Positions 1 through 8,675 of a DNA stretch of 16,976 bases are shown piece after piece (positions within the stretch are counted from its first letter, which is position 1; each line of letters opens with the position of its first letter). The stretch spans positions 333,633 through 350,608 of the forward strand of contig WELB01000052.1 in assembly GCA_009602725.1 (NCBI GenBank), in the 5' to 3' direction. A program made the position numbers and the translations under genes. The stretch comes from Spirogloea muscicola (lineage: Eukaryota > Streptophyta > Zygnematophyceae > Spirogloeales > Spirogloeaceae). The notes below the pieces were generated by a model. That model had not been told where the DNA came from. It saw only the letters and a program-made list of their open reading frames with translations, and made no database searches.

Positions 1-60
1 CGGCGGCGGTGGCGGCGGCGCCGGCGGCGGCGGGCGGCGGCGCGGGAGAGGCGGAGGCGC
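1..60. repeat. CGG-rich low-complexity sequence at window start
   Basis: Imperfect cgg/ggc trinucleotides, GC-rich throughout. On the plus strand it could encode an Ala/Gly-rich peptide ending near a gtcagt donor-like site at about 83-88, but nothing marks it as a real exon. Confidence 0.7.
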
Positions 61-194
61 GCACTGTCGCTACGAGAGCCTTCGGTCAGTGGGAGAGTGG
101 TGGTAGGTTGCTAACGTTGGCGCGCTTGCGGGGGTTCGGGAGCCGTGGGTCGGCCAACGGGCCACTATCGTGGGGCAGCCCCAGCTTTCTCATT

Positions 195-438
195 GGGGCT
201 TCGCCCCTTAGACCACCTTGTCCGTTCTCGCTGGGCTGGCCCCGTCACTGCCGGCGATGGCTTTCCCCCCAGCCATCGCCGCCTTTGGAAGGAGCTTCGT
301 CTTTCGGGAACGGCGTAACCAGTCCAAACGGGCTCTTCCAAACTTCTCCAAACGGGCACGCGGGCGGCTCCCTTCCGCCACCCGACGGGTGCTCCGCCCA
401 AAGCCGAGCCCAGCCCGGTGGTGGATCGCCGCCCACCG
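195..438. repeat. Cluster of four short GC-rich hairpins
   Basis: Perfect stems at 195-207 (ggggc/gcccc, 3-nt loop), 253-280 (10-bp stem ggcgatggct/agccatcgcc, 8-nt loop), 379-391 (caccc/gggtg, 3-nt loop) and 416-438 (cggtgg/ccaccg, 11-nt loop). The motif tccaaacgggc is also duplicated at about 323-357. Dense GC hairpins of this kind are common in green-algal organelle spacers, so an old organelle-DNA insertion is possible. Confidence 0.6.
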
Positions 439-600
439 TCAAAGGGCAGCCGCGGCGAACCACAAGCATTCGGACTCCTTTCTTGCTCAGCTTCTTGCTG
501 CTGTATATGGCTATCATCGTGGGCAGCCTCGGTGCCACAAAGAATTTGCATACTTCTCTGACAATTCACAGGGAGGATTTGTTCTTAGCTTGCTCTATGA

Positions 601-605
601 TTACA
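601..605 (-). terminator. Candidate TGTAA polyadenylation signal for the sortilin gene
   Basis: TGTAA on the minus strand about 260 nt after the sortilin stop codon. TGTAA is the usual poly(A) signal in many green algae. A five-base match is weak evidence, and the lineage is itself inferred. Confidence 0.3.
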
Positions 606-646
606 GCTCGTCTATATGCACCTTTGAAGATGCTATAGACGCATGA

Positions 647-862
647 CCAGCTTGTGACATAAACCACACAGTCTACAAGCCAGAGCAGTATATACAGAAG
701 CTCCAGAGCCTGCGCAAGCACATGTCTGACCTCCTGAGTCACGGCGGGTGAAAGAGGGCAGATAGCAAGGGCAACAAGCGGACATGGTGGGCATGCAATG
801 AAGCACGCTCAAGCACATTCTCGGTGACAGCACACCTGGAACTTCTAAGCAAGGGCAAGGGG
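647..862 (-). other. Probable 3' UTR of the sortilin gene
   Basis: Directly downstream of the TGA at 863-865. No coding potential or repeat was recognised here. Confidence 0.5.
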
Positions 863-3800
863 TCAGTGCTTGTAAAGCTCCTCATTGTACACGTCCTCTC
901 CCCCAGCCAGGCCAAAGTCGTCAGCCAATGACTCAAAGTTTCCCCGGAGGTTACGGTATCTCAGGTTCTCGGCATACGGGAATCTCTGCAGCCAGCTGTC
1001 TGGCAATAACCCCTGCAAACGTGGGACCAAGTACAGCAATGAGCTCTAGGTTTGGACAACATGATATGATGCAGATCCAATTTTTGACAGGCTCTGACAG
1101 GCTCACTCTGTTGGCTGCCACGACCAGCCCAGCGAAGGCTGCAGCGAGGAAGCCGAAGAGAACGAGCAGCCAGATGAGCCATGAGGAGCCAGATTTGTTT
1201 CTGCTTTCTCCCACGTTGGTATAGCTGCCGGCGTCCATAACGGCATGTGTGCAACTGTCTCCCGGCACAAGTCGCTCATGTGTCGTGCCGTAGTGATAGT
1301 CCCCACGGGCCAGTATTGGGCAATTCTCCTCAATGTCCTTTAGCCAGGGCACTGGAACACAATCTAGAGAGCCCTGGCTGCTCTCGTTTGCCATGTTGTA
1401 CATGTACCCATAATCGCACTGGAAGTCTGATCTGGAGCATGGGCAGGGCTGCCATATAGGGTCTGGCCTTGAGTAGGAATTTCCATTCCAGCACTTGGAT
1501 TCCCTCACCTGATCAACCGCAGTGCTGTCAATCAAGTGCTAGATGGACAGATGCATCATGCTTTGGCTTTCTGCGTCCATGTGGCTCACAAGCTCATGAG
1601 CCGCAATCGTAAGAGATGACTAATTTGTGAGCTGGTTTCACATCTCGCAACATCTCGCGCTCGTATAGGCAATCATCAATTGCAAGCAGTACCACATGTG
1701 ACAAACAAATATAGGCTGATAGTAAGGCAACCATATTTGCTTCAGAGAGCATGGCAAGGCAAATGTCATCCACACGGCAACATTCTGTAGATTGAGAGGC
1801 ATAGAGGGCTCACCTGACGTTCCATGGAGATGTTGCGGCCTAAGAGGCAGCGGTCAGTTGTGAGCGACCACATCTCGTAGTCGCTTCTCCCGCACAGTGC
1901 ATAGAAGTCGTTGCTGGTCTCAAAGTCCAAAGGGAGAATGACAGGTTGCCTCTCTATGTCCCCATCCAAAGCTTCCTCATCCCCAAAGCCAAGATTATCT
2001 GATGTCACAGCAACCAGACCCTGGACGAGGAACTTTCGGCCTGCATTGTCGGGCTCCACTCTGATATTGTAGACTGTAATGTCCTGGTGTTTTGGGATTG
2101 TGAAGTTCTGCCAGCTGAGGCCCTCATCAAGTGAGTATAGTATCTCCTCAGTGGGGCCCTGCATAACAAACTCCAACGCGCATTGGCAATGACTCCCAAG
2201 TACCAGACTGGAGTTGACCAACTTAAGGGAGGTCATGACCTGTGCACTAATCTGACCTGCATGTAATGCTTGGCCAGGACGATCACGCCGCCAGAGTCAC
2301 CAAACTCGTACACATGGGGCCCCTTGGCGATTTCCTCCCATGTCTGGCCACCATCTCTGGACAGGTATGTGTTGACCACGTTGTCCTCGAATAGGTATTG
2401 CCCAACATTTCCAGTGGAGAGGATGATGCCTGGAGTTGACTTGTGAGAGTAAACGAATGCAAAGCCTGCTGCACCCCAACTGGAGGAACCATGGAGATGA
2501 AGGAAGCATCCCTTGTTAGGATCGCAATCAATTGGCTTCCCTTTGCAGTCTCTTTTTGGAGCTCTTATGTCATCCCAGGTGGCCCCGTTATCAAAGGTGA
2601 TCAGTGTCTTGGATTTGGCAATCTGGATCTCGCTTGGTTCTGGTTCTCCCACGACAGTATCTTCTTGAGTCTGCACAAGGTAGCATAAAAACACGTGTCA
2701 AAGGTTAAGGTCCTGGATCTTGGATCTTATGAAGCAGGCATGCCCTTCTATTATAGTCCTTCAAAGGTCGCCCACTTACGCCCTACTAGACTATCGGCGA
2801 TCGACTGAAGGCCCTCTGGACCCTGAATCCTAATCCACTAAACCCTAAACCCTTTTATACTGTGGATAATAGAGGGCTACTTCTCAACTCCTCCCTGAGT
2901 ACCACCAAACTTGGACTTACAGCGGCTGCTCGGGATTCTTGTTCGCCGATCAACTGATTGGCAATGTACACACCGGGGAGGCCCTGGTACAGATAAGTAT
3001 TAATCAAAGTCAGTCGAATCTGCTGTAAGCTTCTGCGCCAAGGCGGGATACCCAACTATCCCTACTCTCTGCCTCCAGATGCTACATCACAGGAAAACAC
3101 AGAGACGCCGTATATGGAGGGAAACAAACACTGAGCTAGCAAGAAGACTAGCCAGCCACTGACTGACAAGAGGTGCAAAAGTTAGTGCCTGTGAGGATGT
3201 CAGGCGGAGGATGAGAGCATGCAAGGTAGAGGTTTGCAGCAGCTGGATGTCTTCCCTGACCTGTACGGGTGAAAAGTCCACGGCGGCACTGAGCTGCGCG
3301 CGGCCAATGTGGGCCATGGCCCATGTGAAGAGCGTGAAGCTGGAGTCGCTGACGAGCACTGCCCCGCCATCCTGCCCCCCCGTGTCACCATAATCGACAT
3401 GGATAAAAGCTGCCGATGGGTTCACGTCGACGACGCTGTAGCCCTTCTGTGCAAGAGGCACCGGGAAGCAGGCGTCCGTGAACGAGAATCCCCTGTCGGC
3501 ACTGATCCTTAAGCGCACCTCCTGTCCGCGCTTGCCTGACACAGCCTGCCCACGTGCACGCCAGGGCAACGGCATTCAAGACTGTCAGAAGAAGAGTCGC
3601 ACTTATGCTGGTAAGGTGGCTGCAGCAGAGGGCCCAATCTGCATCTCTATGTGGTGACTGTATCTAGCTTGCTTACCAGAAAGAGTAGGTCGCCAACAAA
3701 TTCCAGCTGGTTGCCACCAGAGACAACCGTGACGTGCTTGCTTGCAAAGAAATCGTCGCTCCTGACAAAGTCAAGGTAAGGACTCCACCCAAGCAGGCCT

Positions 3801-6497
3801 CCCATCATTCTGGCCCTCGCATACCAGTCCCTGACATCCTTGCGATTGTCAAACACTGTCGCAATGATGGATTTCTGCGCACCACAGTGGCCACGCTTTA
3901 GATACTCACACACCAGATGTTTAATGACCAGCGAAATCGTGAGTAAATCAGCTGATCAGAGCAACAACCTGGCAGCAGCAATGCAATTCCACATTGATTG
4001 CAATAAGCGGGACATGAGCACATCTTAACCACAACTTAGAGTAGGCATTTGCAACCTGCCTTGGTTACAGCTCGCAGACCTCCAGACCCTGGCTGGGAAG
4101 CCCACTGTTCTTCGTGAGGCTTGGCCCCTGGAGCAGCCTTCCCTGGAAGCTACATAGCAGCACCTCAAGTATGACTGTAAGGGCAGGAAAGGCATGCAAT
4201 CAACATTGTGTTCAATATGAGGCAAAATTCTTGACAACCTGAGACATGCTCTGATGCAACTTACAACATGGTAAGCCCAATCAAAATCGGTGAAGCCAAG
4301 AATTCGTCCCTGCACAAGTTTTCAAAAGTCAATGATCAAGATGACCAATGGCGATCCTGACAGCCAGTCACTGGAACTCTCCAGTCCTGATCTCAACATA
4401 CAACATAATATACTAACGGACAATAGCAGACCACCTTGTTCTACAAGTAATGAGAGTTATACATGTACCTGCGATGCCAGTGTTAGATTCTGCCAATTCT
4501 CTCCAAAATCAAGGGTCACAAAAAGCTGCACTCATTGTCAAAGAGCGTAGTGGATAGGTGTATAAGCTATATGTCAGCTCTTAATGCATCTGAGGCCTCG
4601 TCAATGCTGCTCCTGCCTCAACCTTTGTGCCAACAGATTTAATGTGTTGAATAAGATGTGTGCAAAACCTATCATGGGAGCTGTATTAGTCAAGACTGGC
4701 ACTGCCCAAGGCAGTTGCTGGTCGGGTTTGTTAATCAACCAATGAAGCCTTGGCTTGATACCCAGTTTGCAGACAGTTTTGCCAGGAAGCTGTGGCTTGA
4801 CACCCAATTTGCAGGATAATTGGCTAGATATGTACTAGTAAAGGAGGGACAAGATGAAATAGTACTGGAAGCACTTACATCATCCCCGCAGTTGCTTGGG
4901 TGTGCCGCCGAGACCTTTGACCAGCAGTCCCACCTCTTGGCTATGACCAACATCTGTCATTCATGGACTGACTCTGGTCAACAAAGCAACAGGACGCTAT
5001 GTAGTGTCTTGAGACTGACAAGAAGAAGCCAGGATCTGCCTGTGGAGCCATGCATCTGCTTCAGTGGGAGCAGTCTGCAAGAAGCCAAGGTGTGGGGAAG
5101 GCATACCCAGTCTGTCTCGGTTGGATGCATGCGGATGGTGACGAAGCCAATGTACCCAGCTGGTCCCTGCACCTTCGTGTAGGTTTGGCCTGTAGATAAT
5201 GAGCACCTTGTCAGATTGCCAGCTGACAGTCTCACCACCTTATCCAGGCTGCTGGCCATCTGAGACGGTGGCATGAGACTCTTTACACGTCTCCAGGCAA
5301 ATCGACAAGCAAAGAGTGATTGCACAATGCCATCCAAACTCCGACCCAACACAGCTAGGACTTCATGCCTGCACCCAACAGTGACTCTTGGGATAAGTGA
5401 AGGCTCGACATACCGCGGTCTCTGCTGATCCAGTGCGTATCTGCCGATCCCTGTAGGAAGACCTGCAAGACATTTATGGGCTCCAGACTCAGATGCTATT
5501 AATATGCCGGAGCTTGGTTGCTCTGCAATCACCGTTGACAAACTCTGCAGCATACCTTGGAAGGATCGCCAGGATGCGAGAGTAGCGTTTCCACCCCTGG
5601 GCCTGCTTCATAAGTCCTGCAGACATCAAAGTCTTGTCAACTGCCAGGACTTGGCGCTACATGTCATGGTACATGTATTCGTATACTTGCTTGAAAGACA
5701 ATGTTTGCCTGACATACAGCACCACTTCCCGAGATAAATGTCTTGCAGAGTTTCAATGATCAAGGATGGGCCAAGAATCAATCGATGTACAAGCTCCAAT
5801 GCTGCCCTTTGCTGCACCGTGCAGCACGGCATTGTAGCGAATCTAGGTGCAGCTGCCCCCTTGGACTTGCAGAAGAGGTCCTAGTGCTGGCAGATCGTGA
5901 GTTGCTACCAAGCTGCAGCAGCCTACCCTTTGGGCTCAGGACGCTCCAAGGCCCCCTCCAGCTGAGGAGCAAGCACGTCAGATAGGACAGTGAGTCATGC
6001 CATGTTGCTGGAATGCCTCTGAAGAGCAGCAAGTCATGGGCATCACCCGACAACGTGACTGCTGCTGTCACGCAGCGCCCAACGTGAAGCCAATCAAGCT
6101 GCCCAGCCAAGCTGGGAGTCACCTTGCCCTCTTCGACTTCGTCGGTCCATGTCGTGCCGCCGTCCGTGGACCTCCAGAGGTGCCCTGTATCCGTCACGGC
6201 GAAGACGACCTGCCCGCCGCACCCATCAACGACGTGCAGTACAGGTGACGCTTCTGCGCCCGTCAGGCTGCGCGCTCTGGCTGTGGCCAAGCCATGCGGA
6301 GTCTAGGCAGAGCTTCAGCAACGCCTGCAACGTGGCCTCCACTGGCAATGCCGGCTGGCTTACGGACTGACGGACTGCACCTTGTCGTCGGCCCCGACCC
6401 ACTGGAGGTCCTTCAGCTGCCCGTCCAAGGCGACCTGAACGGCGCCCAGCTCCGCGAGAGTGAGCACAGCGGCAGCAGACAGCGCAAAGGCGAGCAT
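863..6497 (-). CDS. Sortilin / VPS10-domain sorting receptor, about 16 exons
   Basis: Predicted type I membrane receptor that sorts cargo between Golgi and endosomes or vacuole (family role). My exons, in gene order: 6381-6497, 6123-6302, 5927-5961, 5556-5616, 5414-5462, 5107-5189, 4879-4953, 4469-4525, 4265-4309, 3677-3904, 3261-3545, 2921-2983, 2257-2670, 1814-2158, 1107-1508, 863-985. All junctions are GT-AG and keep frame, giving about 853 residues, close to human sortilin. Seven Asp-boxes mark the VPS10 propeller: STDGGTTW, SRDRGQTY, TLDFGENW, SADRGFSF, TFDNGATW, SRDGGQTW and SLDEGLSW. The 10CC module (about residues 615-775) shows CGRSDYEMWSL, CPCSRSDFQCDYGY and VPGDSC; I count nine cysteines. 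A membrane helix near 789-810 (WLIWLLVLFGFLAAAFAGLV) is followed by a tail of about 43 residues with YRNL, a YxxPhi-type signal, and an acidic C-terminus. The start is uncertain: ATG at 6497 gives a signal peptide, but a first exon further upstream is also possible. Family identity is very secure. Confidence 0.93.
1107..1508 (-). other. Sortilin exon: end of 10CC module plus transmembrane helix
   Basis: This 134-codon exon begins VRESKCWNGN after an acceptor gatcag and ends at AANR before donor gtgagc. It carries six or seven of the 10CC cysteines, a Ser/Asn-rich stalk (SRNKSGSS) and the single membrane-spanning helix. The next exon (863-985) begins RFPYAENLRYRNLRGNF and supplies the rest of the tail, ending at TGA (863-865). 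Reading straight through the donor would give an unrelated hydrophobic sequence, so the splice is well supported. Confidence 0.9.
2820..2852. repeat. Degenerate plant-type telomere heptamers inside an intron
   Basis: About four and a half CCCTAAA-like heptamers, the last two matching exactly, within the sortilin intron 2671-2920. They are either an interstitial telomere remnant or a telo-box. Confidence 0.7.
3677..3904 (-). other. Sortilin exon with two possible in-frame acceptors
   Basis: The certain part runs from KSIIATVFDNRKDV to FVGDLLFL (3677-3874), with donor gtaagc. The upstream acceptor tgtgtgag (exon start 3904) adds YLKRGHCGAQ; the downstream acceptor gtgcgcag (exon start 3874) omits it. 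Both keep phase 0 from the exon at 4265-4309 (GRILGFTDFDWAYHV). I cannot decide between them by eye. Confidence 0.75.
5927..5961 (-). other. 35-bp micro-exon of the sortilin gene
   Basis: The acceptor is a strong pyrimidine tract ending ctcctcag. The exon encodes LEGALERPEPK plus two bases of a glycine codon and is followed by donor gtaggc. It links exon 6123-6302 (phase 0) to exon 5556-5616 (phase 2). Skipping it would break the frame, because 35 is not a multiple of three. The joined product reads naturally between the first Asp-box and the segment ETLLSHPGDPSKVFLQGSAD. Confidence 0.78.
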
Positions 6498-6659
6498 CGA
6501 ATGGTGGCAGCCTCGCCGGCTGCGTCCGTCCCGAGCTCGGCCACAAGGACTGTCGGAGGCTCACAGGTGTCTGGAGCGTCGCAGAGCAGAGGCGGGGGCC
6601 GTGCCCGGCGAGCACGGCGGCGGCGACGAGGGCCGCGGCCGCCGCCGGCAGCAGCGCCG

Positions 6660-6686
6660 TTTTTTTTTTTTTTTTTTTTTTTTTTT
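6660..6686. repeat. Homopolymer run of 27 T
   Basis: An uninterrupted T run on the plus strand inside GC-rich sequence. On the coding (minus) strand it is A27, immediately before codons for TALLPAAAAALVAAAVLAGH. Confidence 0.98.
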
Positions 6687-6713
6687 GCTCCCTGCGACTG
6701 CACCGCCAGCGCC

Positions 6714-6748
6714 TCCGCCGCCGCGCCGCCGCCGCCGCCGCCGCCGCT
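6714..6748. repeat. CCG trinucleotide repeat
   Basis: Nearly pure gcc/ccg units with one interruption (gcgccg), in the upstream region of the sortilin gene. Confidence 0.85.
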
Positions 6749-6944
6749 GGCGCTGCCGGAGATGCTGCAGGGCAGGGCTGACGGCGGCAGAGCCAAGGCG
6801 GCCGGCAGACTTGCTAAGGTGGCGAGCGAGCGAGCAAGACGGAGCGTGGTTCCATGTTGTTGGCGCCACTCGGCCCTTTCGGACCTCGTTCGTTCCTTGG
6901 GGCTTCTTCCTCGTCTCGGCTGGACTCTCGCAGCCATTGCCTTG

Positions 6945-7143
6945 CAGTGGGGATATTACCACGGACGCTCAGGGACGCCACCACCGTCGCACCCTAGACT
7001 TTGTGGGTGTACAACCTGGCGGAGGTCCGCGAGCCTTGGTTGATGTGGTTGTGACGGAGGCGTACAAGAGCCCAGCATCGACCCGCATTGCTGGCCACGC
7101 AGAGGGAAATGCAGAGCAGAGAAAGCTGCAGCTTGCTGACTAC
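6945..7143 (+). pseudogene. Fragment of a mobile-element-like ORF (copy 1)
   Basis: One plus-strand frame reads GDITTDAQGRHHRRTLDFVG, then ALVDVVVTEAYKSPAS and AEQRKLQLADYPPDHIQHL before a stop. The pattern (D-V-V-V-T-E-A, then a charged AEQRKL segment and DYPP) loosely recalls C-terminal tails of polymerase proteins in algal retroelements; that link is from memory and uncertain. It lacks a start, and its 3' half recurs at 7811-7969 at about 92% identity, which supports a decayed repeat. The sequence before it ends ccttgcag, like a splice acceptor. Confidence 0.5.
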
Positions 7144-7153
7144 CCCCCTGACC

Positions 7154-7288
7154 ACATTCAACACCTCTGAGCTCGTTTGGTTGCAGTTTACTGAGGAGAT
7201 GTACTAAGCTGCCCTCCTTGCCCATACCCGCTACAGCGTAGAAGCTCTGCGCACATTTCCGATCCCTGTACATACTTGGCTGGCTCTN
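7154..7288 (+). repeat. Long direct repeat, left copy
   Basis: Matches 10028-10152 over about 125 bp with roughly 85-90% identity and two small gaps. It contains ttcaacacctctgagctc and gatgtactaagctgccctcc. It sits directly after the first ORF fragment. The ambiguous base (n) at 7288 is at its edge. Confidence 0.8.
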
Positions 7289-7339
7289 GGGCGTGCTCTA
7301 AGTCAGGCCTCCGGCTTTCGTGGCGGCGCTCCAGCTCCC

Positions 7340-7388
7340 CAAGTTAGCTTGTCAGATTTGTTTGTGCTCACCCGTGGGTACTAATGTC
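7340..7388 (+). repeat. Short direct repeat, partner at 7665-7713
   Basis: Both copies contain tagcttgtcagat followed by a tgtgctcac segment and a similar 3' end. This is another shuffled module of the block. Confidence 0.6.
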
Positions 7389-7440
7389 ATCTTAGGTACC
7401 TTAGATTAGGTCTCCGTGTTATGTAGCATTGTTTAGTCTG

Positions 7441-7520
7441 CACTCGACTCTGCCTGAACAATGTATTGGCTTGAATTGGCCTCCCTTTCAATTCATGCGC
7501 CCCGCGCGCCTTCTCTCTCT
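7441..7520 (+). repeat. Dispersed repeat module, copy 1
   Basis: Contains tgcctgaacaatgtattggc, then a stretch ending gcgcgccttctctct. Related copies lie at 7759-7810 and 8676-8752. This copy precedes the 46-bp repeat at 7523. Confidence 0.65.
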
Positions 7521-7522
7521 TA

Positions 7523-7568
7523 CAGTGGGGATATTACCACGGACGCTGAGGGACGCCACCACCGTCGC
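7523..7568 (+). repeat. 46-bp direct repeat of 6945-6990
   Basis: 45 of 46 bases match (single c/g difference). Here the block is followed by unrelated sequence instead of the rest of the ORF fragment, so the repeat has been broken at a different point. Confidence 0.85.
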
Positions 7569-7664
7569 TGAGTCTACAGCGCTCCCAGGCACTCGCGATA
7601 CACCAGCGTGCTGGTCGTGCATTAGCCCAGGCTCATGGCTTCCGTGGTGGTTGTTTGGATCCTC

Positions 7665-7713
7665 AGTATAGCTTGTCAGATGTGCATGTGCTCACTCGGG
7701 GATATTAGTGTCC
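7665..7713 (+). repeat. Short direct repeat, partner at 7340-7388
   Basis: Second copy of the cttgtcagat module. The weaker similarity extends about 60 bp upstream in both copies. Confidence 0.6.
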
Positions 7714-7758
7714 CCCTTAGCCAGCTCATTACCCAGTTAAACGGACATTTGTAAGGCT

Positions 7759-7810
7759 AGAATTGGTCTCCCTTTCAACTTCATGCGCACCGCACGCCTT
7801 TTCTCTCGCT
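7759..7810 (+). repeat. Dispersed repeat module, copy 2 (partial)
   Basis: Shares gaattggtctccctttcaac and the pyrimidine-rich end with 7471-7520. It lacks the tgcctgaacaatg part and runs directly into the second ORF fragment. Confidence 0.6.
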
Positions 7811-7969
7811 CGTCGCACCCTAGACTTTGTGGCTGTACAACCTGGCGGAGGTCCACGAGCCTTGGTCGATATGGTTGTGACGGAGGCGTACAAAAGCCCA
7901 GCATCGACCCACATTGCTGGCTACGCAGAGGGCAGTGCAGAGCAGAGAAAGCTGCAGCACTCTGACTAC
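7811..7969 (+). pseudogene. Fragment of the same mobile-element-like ORF (copy 2)
   Basis: 159 bp aligned without gaps to 6985-7143, with 12 mismatches by my count. It keeps the frame TLDFVAVQPGGGPRALVDMV and then diverges after AEQRKLQHSDY. It lacks the upstream 40 bp present in copy 1. Not a functional gene. Confidence 0.5.
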
Positions 7970-8675
7970 TGTACTCCCTGTAGCGATCACCTTTTACCAG
8001 CCGCAATTGTCACCTTTGGCTGCATGGGTCCTCGTCTTCATAGCCTACTTGAGAACATCGCAAGTCTAGGATATGCCCGACTTGAGGATTTGCTTCCAGC
8101 CAAGATGGGCATGCCGGCAGCCTCTTTGTCGTCTTTGCGACATTGTGTCTCAGCCTGTCTGCAGCGAGCTCAGGCTCAGCTTTACACCACAAAGCTGGTC
8201 GAGCCTTAGCTGGTGGCACAAGGGCTCGTCATTGGCGTCCCGTGTTCGGGCGTCAGTTAGCGACCTCTATGTACTGACTCGTGGTTACTGAGCGGGTCAG
8301 CTTATCAGCAGGTGATGTAAATCTGTCAGTGTGCTTGCCTTTGTACTTGGCTACTCAGGCCCTCCATCACTCAATACACACTCCATTTATCACGCCACCA
8401 CGCGGGGCACGGGCGAGAGTCCACGGGAGGAATGTGGAACAGATTTGCGCTTACTTGTGTGAGAGCGACTCCTTCAGTAGAGGACGGTGGGTCTGACTAG
8501 CCAGCCCAGAGAAAGACTGATATACTCTGAAGGGGCCAGACAAGTGCTAAAGCACACAGCGACTCGAGTGGCAACTGGGTGCTCAAACCTCCCTGTTGAG
8601 CAGCCGCAGGTCAGAGACCTGTTACCTTAGCCCCCTTGGCATAGGGCTTCGTTTTTATATTACCACACTTTTTGC
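7970..8675. other. Repeat-block spacer without a recognised gene
   Basis: No gene, RNA or strong repeat recognised. A few plus-strand open frames of 60-150 codons exist, but they are continuations of the repeat fragments or have no family features. Confidence 0.5.

Larger units (their letters stand above)
61..646. other. GC-rich region with open frames, no recognisable gene
   Basis: Long frames are open on both strands, mostly because the first 450 bases are GC-rich and poor in stops. One plus-strand frame (9-638, GTG start) contains a hydrophobic stretch PFLLSFLLLYMAIIVGSLGA that could be a membrane helix. A second (218-646) ends with SSICTFEDAIDA. Neither matches a family I know, and neither has a clear start context, so I do not call a gene. 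The region also holds four short perfect hairpins (195-438). The sortilin 3' UTR may extend into its right edge. Confidence 0.4.
6498..6944 (-). promoter_or_regulatory. GC-rich 5' region of the sortilin gene with CCG repeat and T27
   Basis: This stretch lies directly upstream of the ATG at 6497 and probably holds the 5' UTR and promoter, and perhaps an upstream first exon. It contains a CCG trinucleotide tract (about 6714-6748) and an uninterrupted run of 27 T (6660-6686). No TATA box or other named promoter element is evident. The minus-strand frame just downstream of the T run encodes a hydrophobic signal-peptide-like stretch and reaches a good donor, gtgagc, with the exon ending at 6565. 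Confidence 0.5.

Noticed and set aside
9-646. Two overlapping plus-strand open frames, one with a possible membrane helix
   Set aside because: GC-rich sequence leaves several frames open at once; no ATG with good context, no family match. Kept only as an unassigned region.
4154-4174. 21-bp candidate sortilin exon (SYLRCCY)
   Set aside because: Strong acceptor but no family match and a weak donor; noted as a possibility in the findings and left out of the model.
4978-5553. Minus-strand open frame read as one protein
   Set aside because: Only the segment 5107-5189 matches sortilin; the rest is intron that happens to lack stops, as good splice sites and family motifs show.
6294-7170. Long plus-strand open frames running across the T27 run
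   Set aside because: They are antisense to the sortilin 5' end, encode poly-Phe and poly-Arg/Pro low-complexity sequence, and run into the repeat fragment; no family features.
8073-8291. Small plus-strand open frames in the repeat block
   Set aside because: Short, overlapping each other on both strands, and without motifs or repeat-independent support.
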